A DNA stretch of 64,000 nucleotides from Tethya wilhelma. Taxonomy: Eukaryota; Porifera; Demospongiae; Tethyida; Tethyidae. Positions 1 to 10,636 of this stretch are shown here, in pieces. The notes beneath the pieces were generated by a model. The model worked only from the letters and a program-made list of their open reading frames with translations. It did no database searches and was not told the DNA's origin. The stretch covers positions 10,721,593 through 10,785,592 of the forward strand of contig CAXIPT010000001.1 of assembly GCA_964030475.1 (NCBI GenBank). The letters are read 5' to 3'. Position 1 is the stretch's first letter. Every line of letters begins with the position of its first letter. The translations under genes and the position numbers were made by a program.

Positions 1-629
1 GAGCAAGTGTTTTGTGGAAGGTAAGCATCGTAGTGCGTAGTTGTAGCTAAAAGAAAAAAGGAGCTCTGCAAGCGCCATGACGACAGTTTTTTACGTCTGC
101 GCAAAAGGTCAAAGGTGGTGGCCGGGGATTTTTCTATTTATACCCCGTACCCCGGAAGTGAACGCGGGTAAATAATTGCGTCATTATAAACGCGAACTCC
201 TCGTTTAAGTAGCTCAGATACGGAGGGCTTGGGAGAGAGGTTCTAGTGTACAGGAAGCCTGAATCTTCCTGTAGGTTAATCTCCATGGCTCGCCAGTCTA
301 CCTGTATAGTCATTGGAGGGAGAGTTTGATAACTTGAGCTGCATGACCTGTCATGTGCCATCTACCAGTATATGAATAAATTTACGTCGATTCTATAGAT
401 AGCACGGTGTGTTTTATACTCCCGGCCCTCACTATAGGTCATGATTGATGCTGATGCCTGCATGTGTTTGAGAAACAGCTAAAATTGTAGCCTTCAATAC
501 ATTAACCAGGTATTTCACATGTACAGTGTATAAATCGATATGCATTGCAATCGATGATCCATATATGGGCATACTAAATTTTCTTTGTTGTGGTTACACA
601 CTCCCTGTTCAATACATCCTTGAAGCAAA
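1..629. other. No confident gene
   Basis: I see no recognisable coding region. A 75-codon minus-strand open frame (134-361) has no family signature and may be chance. A GTAAGC donor-like site follows base 20 on the plus strand, so an exon of a gene to the left may end here, but nothing else supports this. Confidence 0.4.
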
Positions 630-977
630 TTAAATGATAGTGTTCCACTCATGCTTTAACAATTTCTCGATGATCTTGCAATCAGAGATAGAACAGTCAG
701 ATTGTGAATGGCATTTGATGAGTTTAGCTTTGTAGTATTCTGAAAGTTTCTTGAAGCGGTGTAAAGTTTTTCTTGATAGGTTGCAACGTTGCTTAAATGC
801 TTTTCGCAGTTGGTCAAATTCTCCAATGTCCTTCAGATCCTCTTTAGGGAGTATTTTTGTCACTGTTTTTGCTAGCATAGTTTCAAATTGCTGACTAGTT
901 TTACCATTTGTTATTTGTACTTGAGTTCTATGTGTCATAGATTTCTCTGTGTCTTGTGTCTCTCTCTCGTACATCAT
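630..977 (-). CDS. Possible 3' coding segment next to minisatellite
   Basis: An open frame of 115 codons reads out of the minisatellite on the minus strand and ends in a stop at 630. It starts with the repeat motif (MMYERETQ) and continues with non-repetitive, lysine-rich, likely helical sequence containing LRKAFKQRC and CHSQSDCSISDCKI. I do not recognise a family. The simplest reading is that it is the continuation of the minus-strand exon at 1507-2056 and that the minisatellite expanded inside one original coding region, because both flanks carry the same Arg-Glu-Arg-rich motif. The repeat now contains in-frame stops, so the two halves cannot be read as one exon without splicing. It could also be non-coding. 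Confidence 0.3.
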   Translation of the reverse strand: MMYERETQDTEKSMTHRTQVQITNGKTSQQFETMLAKTVTKILPKEDLKDIGEFDQLRKAFKQRCNLSRKTLHRFKKLSEYYKAKLIKCHSQSDCSISDCKIIEKLLKHEWNTII

Positions 978-1770
978 GTGAGTCTGTCAGTGGTAAACCA
1001 TGTGTCTCTCTCTCTCTCGTACACCATATGAGTCTGTCAATGGTAAACCATGTGTCGTACACCATGTGACTCTCTCTCTCGTACACCATGTGTCTCTTTC
1101 TCTCGTACACCATGTGAGTCTGTCAGAGGTAAACCATGTGTCTCTCTCTCTCGTACACCATGTGACTCTCTCTCTCGTACACCATGTGACTCTCTCTCTC
1201 ATACACCATGTGTCTCTCTCTCTCATACACCATGTGACTCTCTCTCTCGTACACCGTGTGACTCTTTGTCTTGTACACCATGTGTCTCTTTCTCTCGTAC
1301 ACCATGTGAGTCTGTCAGCGGTAAACCATGTAACTCTCTCTCTCGTACACCATGTGACTCTCTCTCTCGTACACCATGTGACTCTCTCTCTCATACACCA
1401 TGTGTCTCTCTCTCTCGTACACCATGTGACTCTCTCTCTCGTACACCGTGTGACTCTTTGTCTTGTACACCATGTGTCTCTTTCTCTCGTACACCATGTG
1501 AGTCTGTCAGTGGTAAACCATGTGACTCTCTCTCTCGTACACCATGTGACTCTCTCTCTCATACACCATGTGACTCTCTCTCTCGTACACCATGTGATTC
1601 TCTCTCTCGTACACTATGTCTCTCTCTCTCGTACACCATGTGACTCTCTCTCTCGTACACCGTGTGACTCTCTCTTTCGTACACCATGTGTCTCTCTCTC
1701 TCGTACACTCTCTCTCTCGTACACCGTGTGACTCTCTCTCTCGTACACCATGTGTGTCTCTCTCTCGTAC
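964..1770. repeat. 24-bp minisatellite with 192-bp higher-order units
   Basis: About 33 copies of a 24-bp unit built from (CT)n, CGTACACCATGTG. The unit is eight codons long, so each frame repeats an octapeptide; on the minus strand one frame gives MVYERESH. A variant unit (GAGTCTGTCAG followed by a GGTAAACC block) recurs at 1116, 1308 and 1500, exactly 192 bp apart, which shows amplification of a block of eight units. Long frames stay open on both strands: 1000-1731 and 1050-1643 (plus) and 987-1562 (minus). The variant unit puts a TGA into the minus-strand MVYERESH frame. Confidence 0.95.
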
Positions 1771-2056
1771 ACTGTCTTGTGTAGTGTCATTTCTGGCTCT
1801 CTCTTCTTGTGTACTACGTGTGTCACGGGGTTCTTGATTGCTGATGAATTCGATTTGAGAAAGTGTGCCTTCTGAATTGTAGCATCTGACACTGAAGGCA
1901 GGTAGTGCTATATTTTCAGTTGTGCATTTTTCCCATTTTTGCTGTAACTTGAGGTATGTTTCTTCAAGATATGTTGATCTGTAATGTGAAATGGGTGGTC
2001 CTTGTTGTTTGTGGTCATCTTCATCATCACCATCGAAAAACTCAAACCCATCATAT
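1507..2056 (-). CDS. Coding exon reading into the minisatellite, unknown protein
   Basis: A minus-strand frame of about 183 codons begins after an AATTCCAG acceptor (2057-2064) and stops at a TGA (1507-1509) inside the repeat. The first ~95 residues are non-repetitive: an acidic start (GFEFFDGDDEDD), then a hydrophilic stretch with a likely short helix (EETYLKLQQKW). It then enters RERDT/RERES-type repeats that become MVYERESH octapeptides. Non-repeat codon use looks coding, but I recognise no family. No start codon or upstream exon is identified. The acceptor lies in the terminal inverted repeat of the element at 2054-3746, so the intron boundary may have been provided by that element or the exon interrupted by it. 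Partial or pseudogene status is possible. Confidence 0.4.
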
Positions 2057-3746
2057 CTGGAATTAATTCCTACTTTATCAGCATTGCTATGCTATATCTA
2101 TGAGCTCAGCTGTTGTTTGTCATCTTCTGTTCATAGACACTAGTAGCATGTGGTTACTGTTTCATTGTACACAGAACAAACAGCTCGCCTAAACAATATT
2201 AGTCACCATCACTTTTTGGTCATACAGAAAGATCAGTACCAATTTTGATAGACTGCTATTTATTTTTTGCCTTGTTGAAATCTTTGAAGACTGCTATCCT
2301 CTTTTTGTCGTTTTTATCCCATCATCTTCTACTGTAGCTCTCAGAGCTCATAGACTGGCAATTAGAAAATGTAAACTGACTGGAGCATGTGTGTGGCATG
2401 CAGTGTCAGTCTCCACCACTCACATCTGGAAATGAGGCTAGTTCAGGTCCGTAGTGTTGAACTAAAGTAATGGCACCTGACTAATTGCCTATTAATAATA
2501 ATCCAGGCTCATAAGGGATGATTTTGAACAAGTGAATAGTCTTTTAGCCTTCTTGTACTTTTTTTCCTGTTTGCAGTTGCTCCCAATTTGGCCGGAAGTC
2601 TTTATTTTAGTATGTCACTCGCATGACTCCTGATACCAGGCTCTCCTCCCTCCTTATTTTGGATCAACTATTCACAAGGGAAGACCTTGGGAACAAGGCC
2701 AACTGGAATAATAAGCAATCTCTAACAGTTTAGTTTGGCTAACAGCCAAACCTAGGCTAGCCTCATACCTAGGCCACTCCCTCTTTTGGTATTACCATCT
2801 ACAACCTCTCTGCTTAAGTGTAGATGTGTAGATTCATTGTACCCTACTGACATTGATCACTTTCTCTCCTTGATGTGCTGTGTATACTAAATTCAAAATT
2901 GAATGACTAAAGAAAAAGTAGATTTGAAATACAGTAAACGATTATGTTAACATATGCATGGGGCTAAAGTTGATCTGGTTGCAGATTGCCCCGCCCCAAA
3001 AGTTAACACGTGGTACATAGTGAGATTTGCGATGTTGATAATACATGCCAGTCAATACTATCATCAACACATTTCTTATAGAACATTTGAAAATTTTTTA
3101 CTGGCATTTAAAACCAGATAGGCTTTAATCCCGGCACTACATTGTATACGAAAGGAGAAAGCGCACTTTAGGTTATAGGAAACAACATTTTTGTAATAAT
3201 AATATTTTTATAGGTGATCATTTTTAGGCACATGCACAATATCATCTATGTTTCATGTAGAATGGACTCAGAGGTCTGCCTCTCATTCACAGCGTCAACG
3301 GAGCTCAAGACCAGATCGTGAAAGGGATCCTGCTACAGCACAAAACACTGACTATGCACCTCCTACTAGACTGAAATCAGGTTATTCCAAGAAATGATGT
3401 AATCAGTTTTACACACATCAGCCTGTACCAAAATTAATGAACATGCACGAAACAGAGAATATTGATTTTGTTCTTGTACCTGAACAGATGTCAGATAATA
3501 ATTATTATAGTGCAGTAATGAACTTTTCAATAATACATTTATAATTATACTTGTGCATAATGTTGTGAAACTGATAGCCTTAATTTATCGTAATTTTGTT
3601 TTGTTACAAAATTTTTATGGTCAAATAATCACTATACTCAATAATTATTTGTGAGAAACTGTATTCTTGGTGTGAACATAAACTATTAAAGTGCATGAAT
3701 TTTGTTGTTGATAACAATTGNATAAAGTAGGAATTAATTCCAGATA
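2054..3746. mobile_element. 1.69-kb element with 26-bp inverted termini
   Basis: TATCTGGAATTAATTCC at 2054 continues to CTACTTTATC and is matched by its reverse complement ending at 3746, with one undetermined base (n, 3721) at the inner edge. A TA target duplication is possible (TCTGG as true end). The interior lacks a transposase, so it is probably non-autonomous. A 49-codon frame (3250-3399, plus), rich in Arg and Ser and following a TTTCATGTAG acceptor-like site, is the only notable open frame inside. Confidence 0.6.
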
Positions 3747-3871
3747 ACGCACACCACAATATTCAATTATAATTTTTGTCAGCTGTAGACACAAACAAAA
3801 GGCATAGCTACATAGGTGTTTTTCTTTTCAGAAGTCTTGCACTCAAGATTATCTTGAGTTAGAGCTATGCA

Positions 3872-4080
3872 TACCGTATAGCGGGAAATTTTCGTGCAGT
3901 TAAAATTTCGTTTCAGGCCTTGAAAACAAGTTTTCGTGGTCTTATTTTCGTTCTGGACCCATGACCCCGCGGCCACGTTTTAAAAATTACAGATTTTCGT
4001 GGGCAAAATTTTCGTTTTCATGCTGTCTGGAATGAAAAGAACGAAATTTTTCCCTCACGAAAATTTCCCGCTATACGGTA
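3872..4080. mobile_element. MITE, TACCGTATAGCGGG termini
   Basis: A 209-bp inverted-repeat element whose ends read TACCGTATAGCGGGAAATTT and its complement. The body repeats ATTTTCGT-type words. It is related to the element at 12735-12921, which shares the core CGGGAAATTTTCG. It lies just downstream of the casein kinase gene. Confidence 0.85.
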
Positions 4081-4118
4081 ATTCATTTGAAACTGCAAAA
4101 AAATTAGAAACATACACA

Positions 4119-4124
4119 TTTATT
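4119..4124 (-). terminator. Candidate poly(A) signal of casein kinase gene
   Basis: AATAAA on the minus strand about 160 nt after the casein kinase stop codon. Cleavage site not determined. Confidence 0.4.
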
Positions 4125-4283
4125 TCCATAACAGATGTGCAAAGTTATGTATAAGCCGGTATCAGTCTCCATTCATTCCTTGAGATATACACTTGAGAAC
4201 AAAGACAGATGAATGGACAAAGCAACTACTATGCACATGTACAAGAGTTATATTAATAAAGAATCCTACTCTTTAACATCAAA

Positions 4284-7200
4284 TTAAGTTCGAGTAATTT
4301 GATGCATTCTGACAGCTATGTACAAGTAAATGTTGACCAAACCATCTACAGCCACTATTACACGAGTACACCAACCACAGTAAGCACCTCTAGAGCTTTC
4401 TTTACCTCTAGTGACACACAGATGGAGGCACACACAGCTCTTTGACTGACCTTGTTTACTTTCATTTCCACCCACATGAGGATAGTCCCGCCCTGCTGCC
4501 CCAGAAGAATGACCAGGCACCCAGTGGCCTTGGCCACCACTAGTAGCAATTTTGTCCTTGTCATTTCTTGAACGAGTACGTGTCATTGGAACTGAAAACA
4601 AAAGTCATCAAGTGATGTATGTGTACACATGAGAAGCACTGACAATGGTTAGCCTTCTCAGCTATCAAGCTACACATGTATACAGGCTGTCAGCTTGTGG
4701 TTTGGTTAACTAGCTCTCTCCACTTTCCCTGGACTGTGACTATTGCAAATACACACAGCATTTTAGAGGCTCAAACTCACTTGCTCCTGACGATGTTTGA
4801 TGGTGAAGTGATCGTGTAACAGCTGGAGTACCAGAAACAGCCTGTAAATTTTACAAAAAAAAACAAGATAATATAACTAGCAGTGAATGTACCGTTGTCA
4901 ATGTTCATATCAGTGACAGACTATGACCCTAATTTCAAGCCATACTGAGCACATCAAAATATACTGACCATACTACTAGGGTGATGCAAAGCATCATGGG
5001 GGCGAGCCTGCATGAGTAGCTCTGTGGTCTCAAGGGTATGTGCATGTTCTTATAATTATATATATGTTGCATCTCATGATTCATGACTGCTGGAGCCTTG
5101 AGGTGTTTGAAGACGTAGATTCGGGAGAACAGAGTTGAAGAACAAGCAAGAGCAGTCACTCCAATGGTGGCTATATGAGACAACTAAACCAACCAGTACT
5201 GCTTGGTACCTCGTACACTTGGTGTATATAGTATATATAGCTGTATATATCTAGCTGTATATATCTAGGGGACTTTGCATGCTTGCAAATTCTTCAGTCT
5301 CACTCTTGACCAACCAGTATATAGCTAGGTCGTTAACTGTCAAGTATAATAGGCATCTCCAGGGTGCTGGCAGTTGTAGATATGAAGCACTCTCCATCAC
5401 ATATTTGTGTTGAGTGGCTTCCCTTTGGTGCCCCTGTACTACACCTTGAGAGTCTCCTTTCCAGTTGCTATACATCAAGTTTTTGATTCTGTTTTATATA
5501 TCTATACCTAGAAACCGGGTATAAATGTCATGAAAGAAGAGCTCATGAGGCAACATTTCTTGATTGAGAAGAAGACGATATCTCTGTCAGAATGTCAGTG
5601 TCAATGTGAAATTGTCAATTAGCTGATTAGCTAGGAAGTTTTCTCAGTGTTGAAGAGCAATTTGGCCATCACTATGGACGGAGCAAGTGCGAGGCTTGGC
5701 CTTGCTAGACTAGCATGGTGTCATAGTTGCTCAATATTAAATTTGCTCCTGCATGAGGTGTAGTAGTCTCTCTAGGTCTGCTTCAAGAGACGATATCTCT
5801 CAGGAGTAGTGTCCCCATGGCAGTATCTGCTCAGATGCTTCAGCTCTAGACGAGGCCACTCTCTCACTTCTCGGCCTCAGGAGTGGTCTATAATTTGGTT
5901 TCAATTTAAGCTCTGACAGTCCGGCTCTTTATGAGTGGTCTGCGCAGCGTTGTCTCTGCGTCGAGTCTCTCCTTTCTTTTTCGCTCTCAAGATCTATGCC
6001 TCTCTCTAAGCAAGCTACACAGTCTCTGCCAGCCACGTGTACGTGTATATATTGTGCAATTCCAAATTTCAATATTTCTGTGACGTAATCTGGACTGCAT
6101 TACCGTTCGAATAATTTGAATATACGGAAAGTGTCCACCGTGTACAAGCAAACCAACAGAAATTTTACCAGTTACAAAGACCATGTGGGGCTCGCTCAGG
6201 CTCGCCCCAATTATGCTTAAACATACATTTGTGAATTATTTTACATGACTGTGACAAAATAAATGGCCACGAAAGGAACATTGTATGTCACTAGGATTCA
6301 TGTTCTCTTCTCTAGCCCGGGAGATAAAACCAAAACTTTCCCAACACAAAAATGTTAAAGCATACAATAGAGTTGGGCAATATATTTATATTGAGACATA
6401 CACAAGCATAAGTTTAGCATGAACATCAGCACCAGCTACTCACATGTGGGACACACCCTTCATTGGTAAAATATGCCTGCTATTTTAAGTTTAAGTATCA
6501 AAATTGTACATTAGTAGTGAAGTGTTTGTTTACTGCACTGACCTGGTGTGAGTAGCCACCAGGTGTATGCAGACCACCAACAGCACCATGTGATGCACCA
6601 CGTTGGTCACTGCTACCACCACCTGATGACTGAAAACCAAACAGATGTGCAGATGCAATTACATTATTACACATACATCCTCCATAAACACATAGAGTCA
6701 GTGCTACTTACTAATCTGGTTGTGTTCCAGTCAAATACATAGTCATACGTATAACCTAATTTGTGAAAGAGACTGCGAAACAACTGACGCAGATAAGCAT
6801 AGTCTGGCTTGTCCTCAAACTTGAGGGAACGACAGAAGTTCAAGTAAGTTGCAAATTCACCTAATCCAACAATAAATATGCAATAATTAAAGTATGTCAA
6901 CTAACAGAGAACTAGACAGCACTCACTTGGGTAACCTCTGCAAAGTACTTCCACTGGCGTTGAAAGTTTCTTCTCGCTTATTCGTTCATACTTTTGTTTC
7001 TTGGTTACTGCCTTAAGGCCTTGCCATGGCAAACTTCCCAGGTTAAAGTACATCAACATATAACCAAGTGATTCCAAATCATCACGCCGACTTTGTTCTA
7101 AAGAATGATACAAGCAAAAAACTAGAAAATTCACTAAAGGATATCAGTATTATATAAGATAACAAATAGTTTAATTCCAGACACATCCAACTAAGTATCT

Positions 7201-7783
7201 ACAGTATACATGTGTTTCTACATGCAGAAAACTAAGTATACCTATTCCCAAGTGAGTGTTGATGGATGCATATCTTGCTGTTCCCGTTAGATTCTTGTTT
7301 TCTCGGTAAGGAATATGTTGATGAGTACGAGCATCACGATACTTCTTGGCCAACCCAAAGTCGATAATATACACCAAGTTACCCTTCTTTCCCAAACCCA
7401 TAAGAAAATTGTCTGGCTTGACATCTCGATGAATAAAATTCTTTGAATGAATGTACTCAATTCTGCTGATCTGCATGTGGGAAACAAGAGAACCTTTAGT
7501 GCAACAGATACTGGTTCAAAGTACACACAATGTACAGTATGTTGAGCACTTCCTGCAGCAACTAATGAACCATGAAAACAACCAGATCAACAACAATCAA
7601 AACATACTTGAATGAAATGAAATACACATACCAACTGGTCTACAAGAAGCAAAACTGTTTTGAGACTGAACTTTCTTGTACAAAAGTTAAACAAGTCTTC
7701 CAAGCTGGGGCCAAGTAATTCCATCACCAACACATTGTAATCTCCTTCTGTACCACACCATTTAATGGATGGGACACCAACTA

Positions 7784-7853
<70 letters not shown>

Positions 7854-7906
7854 NNNNNNNNNNNNNNNNNNNNNNNNNNNNNNNNNNNTGTGTGTGTGTG
7901 TGCGTG

Positions 7907-7945
<39 letters not shown>

Positions 7946-10237
7946 GTGCATGCGTGTGTGTGTGAGTGTAAATAAACCTGTGTGGTAGCCTAAAATGTTT
8001 CGTTTGTTCTTTGTTCTACAACTAGAGGTACTTTTGGTCACACTAACCTCCAGACTGCATCATCTTGTAGAACTTAGCCTCTATATGTAACTGAGGATGA
8101 ACAGTTTTGACACATTCTAATTTGATTGCAACTTCCTCTCTTGTCTGAATGTTGGTACCTGAACCATATAGACAATACATGTACATAACACCACAAAAGA
8201 ATTCCCTTCCTTTGAGAATGCCATCTCAGCACAGCAGTAGACAAACTCAACCTCACTATATGGCAAGAACATAGTAGAGTACTAATCAACATTCTTTGGC
8301 TACAATGCTTTGGGGACTCCCATTCAATGACTATGCTTCACACAAACACATTTTCATGACAGACTTAATCCTAAAGGAACTGTGTCACTAAATAAGTGCT
8401 GTTTTGTTACTAAAAATAAAATTCACGATGTTTTATGGCATTCTATGACCTTTTGTGACAATTTTGTTTTGTTTTTTATCAAGATCTGGGTACCACATCC
8501 GGATACAAGCTCAGTGTACGTATGTGAATTGCGCATTTGTCAACAAAAACATCACAAACTGTCAAACACTTTATTTTTGGTAACAAACAGCACTTACATA
8601 GTGATACAGCTTCTTTAACTGCTTATATAAGTTATTATATACTTTTTCAGTAATAATTCCTTACCAGGGAAAGCACTATTTCTTGCCATGGATCTTCAAC
8701 AGGCAGATTTTTATATCAGAGAAACATTTCATTTTATCAAGTACTATTGTTACAAAACTTTTAGAAACAGAACATACTTGTGGCTAAAGCATATTTTTTT
8801 GCACACTTTCTAATTGGGTGTGACCAGCAATAACTGATAATAGCAAACACAGTTCACAAGGCACAAAAGATTATCACTACAATGGATGGAAGACACTAGC
8901 AAAGTACTCTGCGTATTCCTGACAGTATACACAAATTAGCCTACATAGCTCTTAAAGTCCAGTTTTGTCTGTTAAAGTCCAGTCAAGATGAAACCAACTT
9001 TAAAGGGCAATAATCTGTTTGATTAACTAAGAGATGTCAAAATGACATTTTGGCATGTTCCTTATCACCTGCAAAAAGATCGCTCCATGCCCAGCCAAGA
9101 TGCAAGCACATCAAAATACAGGTGTGTTTACACACAGTTCAACACCAATATCTGCATTCTGAGCAGAAGTGGGTTGTATGGACTGACTTTGAACAGTCAC
9201 GCCAGACACAACTAATACCTGAATACAATGCTGCCCACAAACGACAAAGGAACATTTGATTGTGGTTTGTGGTACTTACCTTAATTATAACCAAGATACA
9301 TGTGTATACATTTACTATGCATGTTTATACCAGCATGACATTCTTTAGCAGGTGATAAGCAAAAACATCACAAGTAACCACAGAACTAGAAATATGCTTC
9401 AGTATGGTTGGTATAAGCCTTACTTTTATTAATCTACCCTTGTCAATGGTTCCAGTGTCTACTACCAATGACATAATAGTATCTACTATTTTATATCCTT
9501 AGTGGGTACATTGAGTTTGACAGCACCACCCTAAAGTGCCTGTATTCTTTGCCCAGCAAATTTAACACACAAACTGTAAAACTTCACCACTATGCCACAT
9601 CTGCGTTCATAGATACTAAACAGTTGTCAAGTAGCCAGAACTACGTACTTTAAGTAGCGACTCTTGGGAGAGGTGGACACATGTACACAATTGAGTTATC
9701 ACACAGAAAAGCATTACTGTACATGTACGACCATGAAACACAAATTAGGATAAGGTGATAACTGAAGAAAGGCTAGTCATGATTTTGCACCAATGGACAC
9801 GGTAGATTTCAATAACCCAATTGTTGTTACAACAAAACATATACAAAATACAATGGAATACTCTTCTGAGTAAGCACACATGACACAAATGTGTACAGCA
9901 AAGCAATAAACAATGTTAATCAACCAGTATTAATAACAGTATGTAAATAGTGATTTCCTTGTAAAGATGAGTGGAAACAAGGGACATCACAAACAACAGA
10001 ATGCTACATAATCTACCACAAAACATCGATAGCTAGTTTGGGGCACATACACTCAAAATTCAATGAACTGAAGCACCTGGCCCAAAAGGTTTAACATACA
10101 TATACTTACATAACTTTATTTGTACTAGGAATAGTTTATTAAATATGTACACAAAACTCACCCAAATAAATATCCCCAAAAGAGCCACTCCCTATCTTTC
10201 TCCCCAGTCTGTACTTTCCTCCTACTCTTAACTCCAT
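4284..10237 (-). CDS. CSNK1D/E-like: Casein kinase 1, delta/epsilon type
   Basis: Nine exons, all with GT-AG borders and matching phases: 10162-10237, 8048-8158, 7632-7780, 7242-7470, 6927-7097, 6712-6860, 6543-6629, 4781-4841, 4284-4591 (446 aa). It is a Ser/Thr kinase; CK1 delta/epsilon acts in Wnt signalling, circadian timing and cell division. Exon 1 has the start [16 protein letters not shown] and glycine loop GSGSFGD. Exon 2 carries the catalytic lysine (VAIKLE). Exon 4 has [10 protein letters not shown] and [10 protein letters not shown] with the CK1-specific substrate-binding segment. Exons 5-6 complete the C lobe ([16 protein letters not shown]-like, YDYVFDWN). Exons 7-9 encode a divergent Gly/Ser/His-rich tail; the last ~45 residues, with several cysteines, are unusual, and an alternative donor (AAG/GTCAGT, near 4447) could shorten them. 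Intron 2 holds a GT repeat with an assembly gap. The kinase domain looks intact. Confidence 0.96.
7786..7968. repeat. (GT)n microsatellite with 35-bp N gap
   Basis: A pure then interrupted GT tract in intron 2 of the casein kinase gene. Bases 7854-7888 are undetermined, so the tract length is unknown. It sits only a few bases from the 5' edge of exon 3 and effectively forms its polypyrimidine-side context (CA repeat on the sense strand). Confidence 0.98.
8159..10161 (-). other. Casein kinase intron 1 (2 kb)
   Basis: The largest intron of the gene. I find no coding exon, tRNA or clear TIR element here, only AT-rich single-copy-looking sequence. As a first intron it is a plausible place for regulatory sites, but none can be named from the sequence. 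Confidence 0.7.
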
Positions 10238-10636
10238 CTTTGACTATGAACGAAGAAACAGCTAAACACTTGATCTATCCCGGCGCACTTTCTACTGAAG
10301 ATTTAAATTGTGTTGTAATTTTATATACTCTCAGTATTTAGGAGCTGTAGATCTGTTATTAGGAACTACACTTACTTTAGGCTTTACCTACATGTACAGT
10401 CTACGGTAGAATTTCGCTCTTTAAAGTACTAGAAACGAACAACTTTCAGAGATCCACCATTTTTAACCAGCGGCGCTAAATAGAATCAGTCACCCCAGCT
10501 GTTGTTTGTCTGAGTCCGAATCCAGATATCTGATTTCCTATTCCATGAGAATGACGTCTGCTTTTTGGAGGCACATAAAAACAAGCCCTCTCTGAGACAG
10601 TGATAGTACAATACCTCTTGTTTGTTCTCCACGAGT
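10238..10636. promoter_or_regulatory. Shared divergent promoter interval
   Basis: 399 bp separate the start codons of the casein kinase gene (minus) and the vWA gene (plus). Both 5' UTRs and both core promoters must lie here unless untranslated exons exist further away. No clear TATA box is visible at an expected position for either gene. Confidence 0.6.

Noticed and set aside
1000..1731. 243-codon plus-strand frame across the minisatellite
   Set aside because: It is a by-product of the 24-bp period; flanks on this strand show no coding character.
964..1770. CRISPR-like array
   Set aside because: Units are contiguous without spacers, and the context is eukaryotic.
4358..4564. Separate 68-codon protein on the minus strand
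   Set aside because: Alternative frame of casein kinase exon 9; the phase from exon 8 selects the other frame.
7765..8041. Cys-Val and His-Thr repeat frames
   Set aside because: Direct translation of the GT microsatellite and N gap.
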